From Anaerotignum sp. (lineage in GTDB: Bacteria > Bacillota > Clostridia > Lachnospirales > Anaerotignaceae): a stretch of 64,000 nt of DNA. This document shows, piece by piece, positions 8,808 to 17,258 of this stretch (position 1 is the stretch's first letter; each line of letters begins with the position of its first letter). The translations under genes and the position numbers were made by a program. The stretch covers positions 1-64,000 of the forward strand of contig JAHHTW010000004.1 of NCBI GenBank assembly GCA_020024265.1, written 5' to 3'. The notes under the pieces were generated by a model. It was not told the DNA's origin. It did not search any database and saw only the letters and a list, made by a program, of their open reading frames with translations.

Positions 8808-9779
8808 ATGTCAGAATTAAGAAGAAATCCTTTTACAGGAGCATGGACACTCTATGCAGGAAATCGCCAGCATAGACCATATGAGTTCCAATGGACGCAT
8901 CCCCAGTATAAGGGCGATACGATTTGCCCCTTTTGCCCAGGTGAGGAAAAGAGGACGACAAAGCCGGTTTATCAAAACGGCCCAGATGGTGCGTGGGATA
9001 TTCGGGTGTTTCCCAATATGTATCCTGCGATGAATCAAGAGTATGAAAATGTGGAGAGGGAAGCGTTTTATGAACAGATGGTTGCACCTGGATTTCATGA
9101 GGTGCTGATTGATACCCCGAAGCATACGCAGACGATTGATACATTTTCAAAGGAACATTTGCAGGATGTACTGGAAATCTTGCAACAACGCTACCACCAT
9201 ATACGTAAGCAACCAAATATTGCATATGTACAGATTTTTAAAAACTGTGGCGCACAGGCAGGTATGAGTATCCAACATTCGCATTGGCAGCTGATAGGCT
9301 TGCCTTTGGTTCCGGAGCGGATTCGTAAAATGACAATAGCAGGTATCCAAAATAACGAGTGTCAATATTGCAAATTGCTGGCATATGAAAAACAGCATCA
9401 ACGCAGAGTGGTTGCAGAAAACAAAGAGTTCCTTGCCATCGCACCTTATGCCTCACGTTTTCCGTATGAGGTATGGATTTTTCCGCAGCTACATCAATGT
9501 GCATTTGAAAGTTTGGATGCCAAACAACGAGAAGGACTTGCAGATTTATTACATATTTTGTTGCCACAGATTGCACATATACGAGGGGATACCAGCTATA
9601 ATATCTGTTTGATGGATGGTGGAAAAGGACAGGATTTTCATTGGCATTTACAAATTCTGCCACGTATTGGAGGATTTGCAGGATTTGAATGTGCCACAGA
9701 GTGCTATATCAATACCACACTGCCCGAGGAGGCAGCTGAGCAATACCAAAATTGGATCAGAAAATACAAAAAAGGATAA
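8808..9779 (+). CDS. galT: Galactose-1-phosphate uridylyltransferase-like HIT-superfamily protein
   Basis: A 323-residue protein of the GalT branch of the HIT fold. It starts with LRRNPFTGAWTLYAGNRQHR, has a CPFC pair near 40 and a second CxxC (QYCK) in the C-terminal half, HSHWQL at the place of the catalytic HPH, and FHWHLQILPR near the end. GalT transfers UMP between UDP-glucose and galactose-1-phosphate in the Leloir pathway. galK and galE are not nearby and HPH is replaced by HSH, so a related nucleotidyltransferase role (for example ADP/ATP-sugar phosphorylase) is possible. ATG 8808 follows GGGTGG; GTG 8799 is weaker. Confidence 0.75.
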   Translation: MSELRRNPFTGAWTLYAGNRQHRPYEFQWTHPQYKGDTICPFCPGEEKRTTKPVYQNGPDGAWDIRVFPNMYPAMNQEYENVEREAFYEQMVAPGFHEVLIDTPKHTQTIDTFSKEHLQDVLEILQQRYHHIRKQPNIAYVQIFKNCGAQAGMSIQHSHWQLIGLPLVPERIRKMTIAGIQNNECQYCKLLAYEKQHQRRVVAENKEFLAIAPYASRFPYEVWIFPQLHQCAFESLDAKQREGLADLLHILLPQIAHIRGDTSYNICLMDGGKGQDFHWHLQILPRIGGFAGFECATECYINTTLPEEAAEQYQNWIRKYKKG

Positions 9780-9789
9780 AAAAGAACAA

Positions 9790-9841
9790 AAAAGGGAAGG
9801 ATCTGATTGGAATATATATCCAATCAGCTCCTTCCCTTTTG
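9790..9841. terminator. Bidirectional terminator
   Basis: A stem of about 20 bp (9790-9811 with 9819-9840) with A's before and T's after, between galT-like (plus) and the C_GCAxxG_C_C gene (minus). Confidence 0.85.
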
Positions 9842-9861
9842 CTATGAGAGGTGTTTCTGTA

Positions 9862-10266
9862 TTATTTGTTTTCTGAAGAAATTAAAAATCTTTCCACAAG
9901 CTCAGCTGCTTCCATCATATAGCCGGCACATTCGTTGTTTTCACCCTTTAACACACTACACAGGTGCTGGTTATCGTGTTTTTGTATAAAGGCTGTATGC
10001 ATTTGAGAAAAGAGGTCATAGCTGTTTTCTTTGGATGCGGGTGCATCCAGATTGCCATCGGACATCTTCAGCCCTGCAAGATATGCCATTGCAGACAATA
10101 CGCCGCAAGGCCCTTTGATGCCCATTCCACGCCCAAAGGCTTCGATAGAACGAAAGGCATCTTTCTCTGATATACCAAATGCATCGCTATATGCACAAGC
10201 CACGGCTTGTGCACAATTATAGCCATTTTCGTGGTTTTTTGCCACCCTTTTCATACGTTCTGTCAT
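9862..10266 (-). CDS. C_GCAxxG_C_C family protein (putative redox-active)
   Basis: A 134-residue protein with the family's cysteine pattern: NCAQAV (Cys18), GPCG (Cys54), and a C-terminal pair Cys103 and Cys113. Members are small cytoplasmic all-helical proteins of anaerobes, thought to bind metal or act in redox reactions; the biochemical role is not established. Start ATG 10266 follows AAGGAG; an upstream in-frame start at 10305 lacks an RBS. It is a single gene downstream of rpsT on the same strand, but the rpsT terminator at 10345-10386 separates the two. Confidence 0.85.
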   Translation of the reverse strand: MTERMKRVAKNHENGYNCAQAVACAYSDAFGISEKDAFRSIEAFGRGMGIKGPCGVLSAMAYLAGLKMSDGNLDAPASKENSYDLFSQMHTAFIQKHDNQHLCSVLKGENNECAGYMMEAAELVERFLISSENK

Positions 10267-10344
10267 AACACACACTCCTTTTGTCGTTGGTTCAGCCGGC
10301 AGCACTGCATACAGCAGAAAAATACAGGCTTATGTGAATATAGA

Positions 10345-10386
10345 AAAAAGTGATAAAAGCGCTGGGTTTGCGGTTTTATCACTTTT
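10345..10386 (-). terminator. rpsT terminator
   Basis: Read on the minus strand, AAAAGTGATAAAACCGC pairs with GCGCTTTTATCACTTTT and runs into a T stretch, 27 bp after the rpsT stop. Confidence 0.85.
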
Positions 10387-10412
10387 CATTGTTCACTGTT
10401 AGGCTATGAAGC

Positions 10413-10673
10413 TTACAGACCGTTTACCAGTCTTGTCAGAGAAGATTTTTTTCTAGCAGCAGCATTTTTGTGGTAGATGCCTTTGATATATGCTCTGTCG
10501 ATTGCGGATACAGCACCCTTAAGTGCAACAGCAGCATTTTCCTTATCCCCAGCATTTACTGCTACGATTACTTTCTTCATTGCTGTTTTTACCTGAGATT
10601 TGATCATTTTGTTTCTCAGAGTTTTTGTACTGATTACTTTAATTCTCTTTTTTGCAGATTTGATATTAGCCAA
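10413..10673 (-). CDS. rpsT: 30S ribosomal protein S20
   Basis: An 86-residue basic protein that binds the 5' and 3' minor domains of 16S rRNA during early 30S assembly. It has the typical start MANIKSAKKRIKVI, the NKMIKSQVKTAMKK helix and the end NAAARKKSSLTRLVNGL. AGGAGG lies 6 nt before the start. It is monocistronic, between its own promoter at 10819-10847 and a terminator at 10345-10386, with a 139-nt structured leader described separately. The neighbour gpr is divergent, the usual rpsT/gpr arrangement of clostridia. Confidence 0.97.
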   Translation of the reverse strand: MANIKSAKKRIKVISTKTLRNKMIKSQVKTAMKKVIVAVNAGDKENAAVALKGAVSAIDRAYIKGIYHKNAAARKKSSLTRLVNGL

Positions 10674-10746
10674 TTTGTTTTCCTCCTAAAAAAATCATTT
10701 TGTGGTTTTTTCCGATATTGGGGAATATCGCTTTTTTTCTATTACC

Positions 10747-10806
10747 ATTAACCACTTCGAGGATGATTTCCTCCGACACGGTCAGGCAGGATTGCCTGTG
10801 GTTAAT
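10747..10806 (-). promoter_or_regulatory. Three-way-junction leader of rpsT mRNA
   Basis: On the minus strand a perfect 9-bp closing stem (GTGGTTAAT at 10798-10806 on plus, pairing with ATTAACCAC at 10747-10755) encloses two smaller hairpins: AGGCA/TGCCT (10784-10797) and GAGGA/TCCTC (10759-10773). It begins about 6 nt after the predicted transcription start and lies 74-133 nt before the S20 start codon. Ribosomal protein leaders often fold to mimic rRNA sites for autogenous control; that function is inferred here. Confidence 0.6.
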
Positions 10807-10818
10807 TCAACATTATTT

Positions 10819-10847
10819 ATTTTACCCTATGATTGCATATAAGTCAA
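10819..10847 (-). promoter_or_regulatory. rpsT promoter (sigma-A type)
   Basis: On the minus strand TTGACT (plus 10842-10847), 17-bp spacer, TAAAAT (plus 10819-10824). Start of transcription is expected near 10812. Confidence 0.8.
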
Positions 10848-10906
10848 TGAATATATTTAAAAACGAGGGAAAAAATAAGGAAAAAAGCAAGAAAGTTGGT
10901 GTAAGT

Positions 10907-11911
10907 ATGGAACAAAAGCAAGCACAGGCACGTCGATTTACAGTAAGAACAGATTTGGCAATTGAAACAAGAGAGCTGTTGGAGCAGGATCAAAGAAACC
11001 CGGATGGTGTGGAAGTGGAAACAGAACAGACAGATGTATATTGTCTGACAAAGGTGCATATTACAAATGCCAAGGGAAGTGAGGCAATGGGCAAGCCGAT
11101 TGGCAGCTATATCACATTGGAAGCACAGGCGCTTAAGGAAAACGATACACAAAGCCATGAACAGATCATAGAAGCTTTGGCAAAACAGCTTCAGCTTTTG
11201 GCAAAACCAAAGAAGGAAGCGACCGTATTGGTTGTTGGGCTGGGCAATTGGAATATTACGCCGGATGCGCTGGGGCCAAAGGTTGTTTCTCGTGTATTGG
11301 TCACAAGGCATTTACAGGACTCGCTGCCTTCAGAGTTGATGGAAAATGTCCGTCCTGTGGCTGCAATCAGTCCAGGGGTGATGGGGATTACGGGTATTGA
11401 AACGGGTGAAATTGTAAAAGGGATTGTGGAAAAACTGCATCCAGACCTGATTTTTGCCATTGATGCACTGGCAGCCAGACGTACCAGTCGCATCAATGCA
11501 ACCATACAGCTCTCAGATACAGGGATTGCTCCGGGAGCGGGTATTGGGAATAAACGTAAGCTCCTCAATCAGGATACTTTGCATGTACCGGTCATTGCCA
11601 TTGGTGTGCCGACGGTGGTGGATGCTGCAACATTGGTCAATGATACCATGGATCGTATGTTGGATGAAATGCAAAAACAACAGTATTATCAGGTAAACAC
11701 CACATTTTATACGATGTTGCACGACATGCAGCAAGAAGAAAAGTATGGTTTGATTACAGAAATGCTGACACCCTATGCAGAGAATATGTTTGTGACGCCA
11801 AAGGAGGTGGATGCGGTAATCGACCGTTTGTCAGGAATCATCGCGAATGCCATCAATATTGCATTGCAGCCGGAGATTACGATGGAGGATCTCAATCGCT
11901 ATCGGTCGTAA
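10907..11911 (+). CDS. gpr: GPR endopeptidase, spore germination protease
   Basis: A 334-residue A57-family protease that degrades small acid-soluble spore proteins during germination. The N-terminus MEQKQAQARRFTVRTDLA matches the length and TDLA site of the propeptide cleaved during zymogen activation. The core has VVGLGNWNITPDALGPKV, SPGVMGITGIETGEIV, IDALAARRTSRINATIQLSD and TPKEVDAVIDRLS. ATG 10907 is chosen by homology, its SD being weak. TGAATA at 10848-10853, followed after 18 bp by AAAATAA, could be a sigma-G promoter for forespore expression. A small GGCGC/GCGCC hairpin follows the stop at 11915-11929. Confidence 0.95.
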   Translation: MEQKQAQARRFTVRTDLAIETRELLEQDQRNPDGVEVETEQTDVYCLTKVHITNAKGSEAMGKPIGSYITLEAQALKENDTQSHEQIIEALAKQLQLLAKPKKEATVLVVGLGNWNITPDALGPKVVSRVLVTRHLQDSLPSELMENVRPVAAISPGVMGITGIETGEIVKGIVEKLHPDLIFAIDALAARRTSRINATIQLSDTGIAPGAGIGNKRKLLNQDTLHVPVIAIGVPTVVDAATLVNDTMDRMLDEMQKQQYYQVNTTFYTMLHDMQQEEKYGLITEMLTPYAENMFVTPKEVDAVIDRLSGIIANAINIALQPEITMEDLNRYRS

Positions 11912-11989
11912 GAGGGCGCATACAGCGCCTTCTGTATGAAATTGATGGATATTCCATGCGTTGGAAAGGCAGGAATTGACTGTATTTTC

Positions 11990-12018
11990 TTGCAGTATGA
12001 TACGCATTGTAGTATAAT
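11990..12018 (+). promoter_or_regulatory. Sigma-A-type promoter of the 12068 gene
   Basis: TTGCAG at 11990-11995, 17-bp spacer, TATAAT at 12013-12018, about 50 bp before the start codon. Confidence 0.7.
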
Positions 12019-12067
12019 TTATAAATAGGAAAGAACAAACAGATGAAAAAGAAAGTGGGTATACAAT

Positions 12068-12484
12068 ATGGATGAGTCCACCGTAGTATTGATGCAGAAA
12101 AATACCGAAAGCGGTTTATTGGAAAAAGAATTGGGTTGTTATACAGTAGAAGGCAATACAGCATTGCTGCGCCAGATTTATGCACAGCAAGAAGAGGCTG
12201 GGATGATGGTGCATCTTTTTCTGACCTGTGATCGTGAGATTGAGGATTGGGAATACGAAGCAATTTTTGATTATTATGATATGGATGCATTGTCCAAATG
12301 GTTAGGAAATATGCAGGAGGTTGAGGGAAGCTACCATCCCATATGGTCAGGTGTATTTGTCTATCCAGAAGAAACAGAGCCTATGGAAGCATATCTGACA
12401 GCTGTATTACAGGCACATGAAGCAGAGCTTGCATCGGTTTATGAAGCCATTGCAGATAAAAAGGATGATTATTGTGAAACATAA
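12068..12484 (+). CDS. Conserved-looking hypothetical protein
   Basis: A 138-residue acidic, cytoplasmic protein (no signal peptide or membrane segment) that I cannot assign with confidence. Visible features are a hydrophobic stretch MMVHLFLTCDREIEDWEYEA, an aromatic segment IFDYYDMDALSKWLG, and WSGVFVYPEE. The end is helical and Glu-rich. It has its own sigma-A-type promoter and overlaps the following lipoprotein gene by 11 bp, so the two form an operon and may act together. It could belong to a DUF family restricted to clostridia. Confidence 0.7.
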   Translation: MDESTVVLMQKNTESGLLEKELGCYTVEGNTALLRQIYAQQEEAGMMVHLFLTCDREIEDWEYEAIFDYYDMDALSKWLGNMQEVEGSYHPIWSGVFVYPEETEPMEAYLTAVLQAHEAELASVYEAIADKKDDYCET

Positions 12485-13799
12485 AAAAGGTGCGTTCCTT
12501 TGTTTGTGGGTATACATATTTGCACTGTTTTGTGGTGGTTGTGCGATATTGGAACAAAATGATACACAACATGTAAACAGTATGACTACAATATCCGATG
12601 ATGGAAAACCAGAAGATCCCATACCAGATGTATCTGTATCCGAAGAACAGAAGCCACAAACAGAAATGGTGGGAGCTCCATCACAAGAGCAAGTATCCAG
12701 TGTTGTTTTGGATGTGTATACGGAAAAAACAGAGCTGAAAAAGAAAAAACAACAGAAAAAAGAACCCAGTAAGCCGATCTTTGTCCCCGAATCTCCACAG
12801 CCAATCATAGAAAATAGACCGTTTTGGCAAAGTGAAAATAATAAGCAATATCAAAATTTGAAAGCAGTAGCTGCTGCTGCACAATCTGCTTATGATGATA
12901 TTGGAAGTCAGGCAGGATGGATTTCAAAAAATGGGAAGCTGTATTCATACTATACACAAAGCTACATTACAACAGACGCACTGGTAAGCAGTGGATATCT
13001 GGAGGAGGGGCTTTGCGATACAGACTATGAAATTCTGCTGGTCAATGGCAGAGATGTTGCACAAATTCTGGGGGTAGAGGTACCATCAGAATATTTGAAG
13101 TTTTCCGTTTTTGCATCCTGCAAAGCCGAGGATGGTCAGGTGTTGTTGGCTTGTGCAACGGACAAGATTGGACGAATCACATCGGTAAATTATTTGGGTT
13201 TATTGACACAATACAATCAGGCACATGGTCAAATTGGTCGGTTGTCATCTTCATCGGCAGAATATAGCCGTATATTGAATTTTGTGGGTCTGTATGAAGG
13301 CAAACTGGAGGATTTTTTTGTACGAGAAATCAAGAAGGATAATGTATATGCCGTGGTTACATTTTCCACCAGAAAAAATACTGCAAATGTCAAACAACAT
13401 ATTTTACGCAACGACAATGATTTTTGGGAAGTGGTATATACCGATTTACAAAATATATACAATCCTATTACAAGTGTCAATCGTGCATTGCCGGACTTTA
13501 ATTTAGACCTTTTGCCATCCTATCAATTGTCAGCATGGAAAAATTCCTTGTATCAGAAAAACGATGCATTGCTCAATATATGGCTGCAAAGAAGAATCAT
13601 CAAGGATCCTTCTGATATTTATTATCAGTGTGGAACCAGCCAATATTTTTATATGGTACGAAATGACAAAGCACGTTTTGTATGCCATTTGGTAAACGGT
13701 GCTTGGCAAATTGTCAATATTGACAGTGATTATGCAGCAAGGAACTTTATTTCTGCACGTACGGGAGAAGATTATGGTTTCATGATATTAGATGATTAA
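12474..13799 (+). CDS. Lipoprotein of unknown function
   Basis: A 441-residue protein beginning at GTG 12474, which has AAGGA 8 nt upstream inside the preceding gene. A short signal peptide ends in lipobox FCGGC near residue 22. A charged, Lys/Glu/Pro-rich linker (about 30-120) with a run of K's leads to a mostly beta and aromatic C-terminal domain (about 125-441) containing QAGWISKNGKLYSYYTQSYI and TSQYFYMVRNDKARFVCHLV. No catalytic motif is recognisable. The linker suggests that the domain stands off the membrane into the wall. Operon partner of the 138-residue protein. Confidence 0.75.
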   Translation: MKHKKGAFLCLWVYIFALFCGGCAILEQNDTQHVNSMTTISDDGKPEDPIPDVSVSEEQKPQTEMVGAPSQEQVSSVVLDVYTEKTELKKKKQQKKEPSKPIFVPESPQPIIENRPFWQSENNKQYQNLKAVAAAAQSAYDDIGSQAGWISKNGKLYSYYTQSYITTDALVSSGYLEEGLCDTDYEILLVNGRDVAQILGVEVPSEYLKFSVFASCKAEDGQVLLACATDKIGRITSVNYLGLLTQYNQAHGQIGRLSSSSAEYSRILNFVGLYEGKLEDFFVREIKKDNVYAVVTFSTRKNTANVKQHILRNDNDFWEVVYTDLQNIYNPITSVNRALPDFNLDLLPSYQLSAWKNSLYQKNDALLNIWLQRRIIKDPSDIYYQCGTSQYFYMVRNDKARFVCHLVNGAWQIVNIDSDYAARNFISARTGEDYGFMILDD

Positions 13800-13813
13800 A
13801 TGGGGATGATAAA

Positions 13814-14311
13814 ATGAAAAAAACGGCAGGAGAAAACAACAAAACAAATGCCATGCGCCAGCTGGAAACAGAAGGTATCCCTTATCGTACGGTGTCCTAT
13901 GAATATGAGGAAGGAAGTCATGCGGGTTTACATGCAGCAAAACAGGTTGGAATACCGGCAGAGCAGGTATTTAAGACATTAATTACAAGAGGGGACAAAA
14001 CAGGTATTTTTGTGTTTTGTATTCCTGTCAATATGGAATTGGACTTGAAAAAAGCGGCCGCTGTATCGAAAAATAAAAAGCTGGAAATGACGCATGTCAA
14101 AGAACTGTTGGACTTGACAGGATATATCCGTGGAGGATGTTCCCCGATTGGCATGAAAAAGAAATACCCTACCATCATTGACGAAACAGCAATATTGTTT
14201 GATGAAATTGCGGTCAGTGCAGGGGTACGTGGGAAACAAATTATACTTTCTCCTGAAGCATTGATTCGATTTTTGCATGCCGAGGAGGCGGATGTGACAA
14301 AAGAAATGTAA
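13814..14311 (+). CDS. ybaK: Cys-tRNA(Pro)/Cys-tRNA(Cys) deacylase YbaK/EbsC
   Basis: A 165-residue member of the YbaK/ProRS-INS superfamily, which hydrolyses cysteine mischarged onto tRNA-Pro. Recognisable segments are KTLITRGDKTGIFVFCIPVN, KKAAAVSKNKKLEMTHVKEL, the GYIRGGCSPIGMKKKYPTII loop and the end ISAGVRGKQI-like stretch. It is 14 bp after the lipoprotein gene, preceded by a weak GGGGATG SD, and closes the unit at the terminator 14333-14371. Full length for the family. Confidence 0.92.
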   Translation: MKKTAGENNKTNAMRQLETEGIPYRTVSYEYEEGSHAGLHAAKQVGIPAEQVFKTLITRGDKTGIFVFCIPVNMELDLKKAAAVSKNKKLEMTHVKELLDLTGYIRGGCSPIGMKKKYPTIIDETAILFDEIAVSAGVRGKQIILSPEALIRFLHAEEADVTKEM

Positions 14312-14332
14312 GCGGGGCATCCAGCAAACAAG

Positions 14333-14371
14333 AAAAAAAGAAGCGCTCATAGTGAGGGCTTCTTTTTTTTT
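14333..14371. terminator. Terminator after ybaK
   Basis: AAAGAAGC/GCTTCTTT stem with an inner CTCA/TGAG pairing and a run of nine T's; A's upstream make it usable in both directions. Confidence 0.85.
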
Positions 14372-14486
14372 GCACGATTTATCAAACCAAGCATATGATG
14401 CATTACAATCTGCTTTGTTTGCCGCGATCAGACAACTCCTTATCAATCAGATGCCATAGGTCGCTATGATGGCACAGAACAGAGAA

Positions 14487-14891
14487 TCAATTAAGTTTGT
14501 ATTCTGTTTCGGATTGTGCCACATATAGGGGTGTAGATTCCGAAGATTCGTTATCATTCTGTTGTTTGTTGATAAGAAATTCCATAAATAACAGAGCCAG
14601 TTGGCGGCTGTTGGGGTTTAGTTGTGTGTAATAGGACTGAAAATGCTGAAAATCTTCTGAATCTTCATCCGTAGCATATGGGCGACGGACATTCGTGACA
14701 CCCAAAAGATAATCCAGAGATACATCAAATATAGATGCAATTTTTTTGAGGTCAGCGATTGCGGGCTGGTTGCGACCAGATTCATAGTTGGCAATTGCAG
14801 TATAGCCATAGTTGAGCATTTCGCCTAGCTTGATTTGTGTCAGTTTTTTTTCTTTGCGAAGGATTTTCAATCGAGTTTTAAATTCCTGCAT
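14487..14891 (-). CDS. XRE-family helix-turn-helix transcriptional regulator
   Basis: A 134-residue Cro/CI-type regulator. The HTH covers about residues 6-62: RLKILRKEKKLTQIKLGEML, recognition helix around YTAIANYESGRNQP, then DLKKIASIFDVSLDYLLG. The C-terminal half is short, polar and probably for dimerisation. It is transcribed away from nifS, with 542 bp between the two start codons, and could act on the repeats found there; its targets are not known. Confidence 0.88.
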   Translation of the reverse strand: MQEFKTRLKILRKEKKLTQIKLGEMLNYGYTAIANYESGRNQPAIADLKKIASIFDVSLDYLLGVTNVRRPYATDEDSEDFQHFQSYYTQLNPNSRQLALLFMEFLINKQQNDNESSESTPLYVAQSETEYKLN

Positions 14892-15030
14892 ATTTTTTCA
14901 CCTCATGTCGCAGAATTTTATGGAATCATACGGATGCTCTACTTGTTGCTGTAAATGGTACAAAAGCTATGGAAAATCGAACATCATATCCATATGATTT
15001 CATATGTTTTTTCATTCGTATTTTTACAGT

Positions 15031-15380
15031 AAAATCACATATCAATCCAAGTACATATCCAAGTTCTCAATAGCAGCAGATCATAAAAAGAATACAAGAG
15101 CAGTGCAGGCTTTGTCAGGATTGGTACAAAAACATGTTATTACATGGCATATATACAAAGTATAAAACAATATGTGATTTTAATGTGTATCAAAAAGCAA
15201 GTTCGTATACATAATTATTATAGAGGCATTTCGATATAGAGAAAAGTCAATGCCACAGATAACAAGAAAAGAATTTCAAATATCATTAATTGTGAAGCAA
15301 TGGACGTGCAGTATTTTATAAAAAAATTTTGTTTTGATACTTGACAGTTTTGCAAAATCGTGGTAAATTAAAATCACATA
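15031..15380. promoter_or_regulatory. Long regulatory region with repeated ATTAAAATCACATA motif
   Basis: The gene-free stretch 14892-15433 contains AAAATCACATA three times: plus at 15031-15041, inverted at 15171-15184 (14-nt TATGTGATTTTAAT) and plus at 15367-15380 (14-nt ATTAAAATCACATA). The last copy touches the -10 of the nifS promoter. These look like binding sites for a regulator; I recognise no riboswitch in the region. Confidence 0.45.
15341..15369 (+). promoter_or_regulatory. nifS promoter
   Basis: TTGACA at 15341-15346, 17-bp spacer containing the palindrome TTTTGCAAAA (15348-15357), and TAAATT at 15364-15369. The start codon is 65 bp further. Confidence 0.8.
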
Positions 15381-15433
15381 ATGCATATAAGTTTACTATG
15401 ATATATAAAAGAGGATATAGGGAGGAACAGAAT

Positions 15434-16603
15434 ATGAAAACAAAGATATATATGGATCATGCAGCAACAACTCCGGTTCGTCCGGAGGTATTGCAGGAAA
15501 TACTTCCGTATTTTACAGAATACTATGGCAATGCATCTGGGATTTATGGCATTGCAAAAGAAAGCAAAAAGGCTTTGGAAAAAGCAAGGGAGCAGGTAGC
15601 AGCAGGCATTGGTGCGAAGGCATCTGAAATATATTTTACAGCAGGTGGCTCTGAAAGTGATAATATGGCATTGCGGGGTGTTGCACAAGCACGCAGACAA
15701 AAAGGCAACCATATCATCACAACAAAGATTGAGCATCATGCTATTTTGCATACCTGTGAGTATTTGGAAAAAAATGGATACGATGTAACATATCTGGATG
15801 TGGATACAGATGGTAAAATCAGATTGGACGATTTGAAAGCAGCCATTCGTCCGGAAACCATTTTGATTTCTGTAATGTTTGCAAACAATGAAATTGGTAC
15901 CATTGAGCCCATCGCAGAGATTGGTCAGATCGCAAGAGAAAAAGGAATTTATTTTCATACAGATGCAGTACAAGCCATGGGGCATGTAGAGATTGATGTG
16001 GACAAGATGCAGATTGACCTGCTTTCCATCAGTGGGCATAAGCTTGGGGCACCAAAGGGCATTGGTGCAATCTATATCCGCAGTGGAATTCAAGTATCTC
16101 CTTTGATTTTTGGTGGAGCACAGGAAAGAAAAATGCGTGCAGGCACAGAGAATATTCCGGGTATCGTTGGTCTTGGAAAGGCAGTAGAGCTGGCAGTTGC
16201 AGAGCTGCCTGAAACAAAAGAAAGACTGGAAAAAATGCGTGATCGCCTGATTTCCGGTATATTGGAAAACATTCCGCACAGCAGACTCAATGGACATCCT
16301 ACAGATCGCCTTCCGGGCAACTGCAATGTTTCCTTTGAATTTATCGAAGGGGAATCCATGCTTTTGCTTTTGGATGCATTGGGCGTAGCGGCTTCCAGCG
16401 GTTCCGCTTGTACCTCCGGTTCTTTAGATCCCTCTCATGTATTGCTTGCCATTGGCTTACCACATGAAAAGGCACATGGTTCTTTGCGCTTGACACTGGA
16501 CATGGATAATACAGAAGAAGATATTGATTTTGTGCTGGAAAAATTACCGCCATTGGTAGCACGCTTGAGAGAAATGTCACCTTTGGGACATGACGCAGAA
16601 TAA
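15434..16603 (+). CDS. nifS: Cysteine desulfurase, NifS type
   Basis: A 389-residue PLP enzyme that takes sulfur from cysteine and passes it as persulfide to the scaffold protein. The PLP lysine is K203 in SISGHKLGAPKG, H101 and the NNEIGTIEP segment shape the site, and the catalytic Cys326 is in SGSACTSGSLDPSH, a group I (IscS/NifS) loop. ATG 15434 follows GGGAGGAA; the frame is open 93 bp further upstream but that part overlaps the promoter. The scaffold gene nifU follows 51 bp downstream, so the pair forms the minimal clostridial Fe-S assembly operon. Confidence 0.95.
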   Translation: MKTKIYMDHAATTPVRPEVLQEILPYFTEYYGNASGIYGIAKESKKALEKAREQVAAGIGAKASEIYFTAGGSESDNMALRGVAQARRQKGNHIITTKIEHHAILHTCEYLEKNGYDVTYLDVDTDGKIRLDDLKAAIRPETILISVMFANNEIGTIEPIAEIGQIAREKGIYFHTDAVQAMGHVEIDVDKMQIDLLSISGHKLGAPKGIGAIYIRSGIQVSPLIFGGAQERKMRAGTENIPGIVGLGKAVELAVAELPETKERLEKMRDRLISGILENIPHSRLNGHPTDRLPGNCNVSFEFIEGESMLLLLDALGVAASSGSACTSGSLDPSHVLLAIGLPHEKAHGSLRLTLDMDNTEEDIDFVLEKLPPLVARLREMSPLGHDAE

Positions 16604-16654
16604 GAGAAGGATAAAAAATAAAAATACTGTGATTGATTGAGGAGGAACAACATT

Positions 16655-17086
16655 ATGGAATACAGCGAAAAGGTTATGGATCATTTTATGAATCCCAGAA
16701 ACATAGGAGAAATAGAAGATGCGAGTGGTGTTGGACTGGTAGGCAATGCAAAATGTGGGGATATCATGAAGGTATACCTTCAGATTGAAGACGGCATCAT
16801 CAAAGATGCAAAATTCCGCACATTTGGCTGTGGTGCTGCTGTAGCAACCAGCTCTATGGCAACAGAACTGGTAAAGGGTAAGAATATACAGGAAGCGTTG
16901 CAAGTAACCAATAAAGCGGTTATGGAGGCTCTGGATGGTTTGCCGCCGGTAAAGGTGCATTGTTCCTGTCTTGCAGAGGAAGCACTGCATGCAGCATTGT
17001 GGGACTATGCAAAGAAGAACAATATTGTGATCGAGGGTTTGAAAGAACCTGTGCAGGACATTGATGAACTGCATCATCATCAATAA
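16655..17086 (+). CDS. nifU: Fe-S cluster assembly scaffold, NifU/IscU N-terminal type
   Basis: A 143-residue scaffold on which [2Fe-2S]/[4Fe-4S] clusters are built before transfer. The three ligand cysteines are C34 (NAKCGD, with Asp36), C59 (TFGCGA) and C103 in HCSC. The C-terminus ends in a His cluster (HHH), which is not typical but may be incidental. Start ATG 16655 follows GAGGAGG. It lacks the Nfu and ferredoxin-like domains of full NifU, so it is the IscU-like short form. Works with nifS just upstream. Confidence 0.95.
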   Translation: MEYSEKVMDHFMNPRNIGEIEDASGVGLVGNAKCGDIMKVYLQIEDGIIKDAKFRTFGCGAAVATSSMATELVKGKNIQEALQVTNKAVMEALDGLPPVKVHCSCLAEEALHAALWDYAKKNNIVIEGLKEPVQDIDELHHHQ

Positions 17087-17227
17087 GCACAGTACGTGTC
17101 AAAATATAGGCGTTTTATTTGGTTACGCATGCATATAAAGCATCCGTTTTCATAGCTGTAACATGAAGACAGTTTGAAGCTTTGTGTATATGCATACAAA
17201 GATTTTTGGATATGAGGACGAAGGGAA

Positions 17228-17258
17228 GGGCAGAACCGGATTTTACAGGTTCTGCCCT
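17228..17258. other. Strong hairpin after nifU; region 17087-17685 otherwise without genes
   Basis: GGGCAGAACC (17228-17237) pairs with GGTTCTGCCC (17249-17258). No T run follows (TACTTATATT), so it is at best an imperfect terminator. In the rest of this 600-bp gap I see only short open frames without SD or family resemblance, and the promoter of the following gene. Confidence 0.55.
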
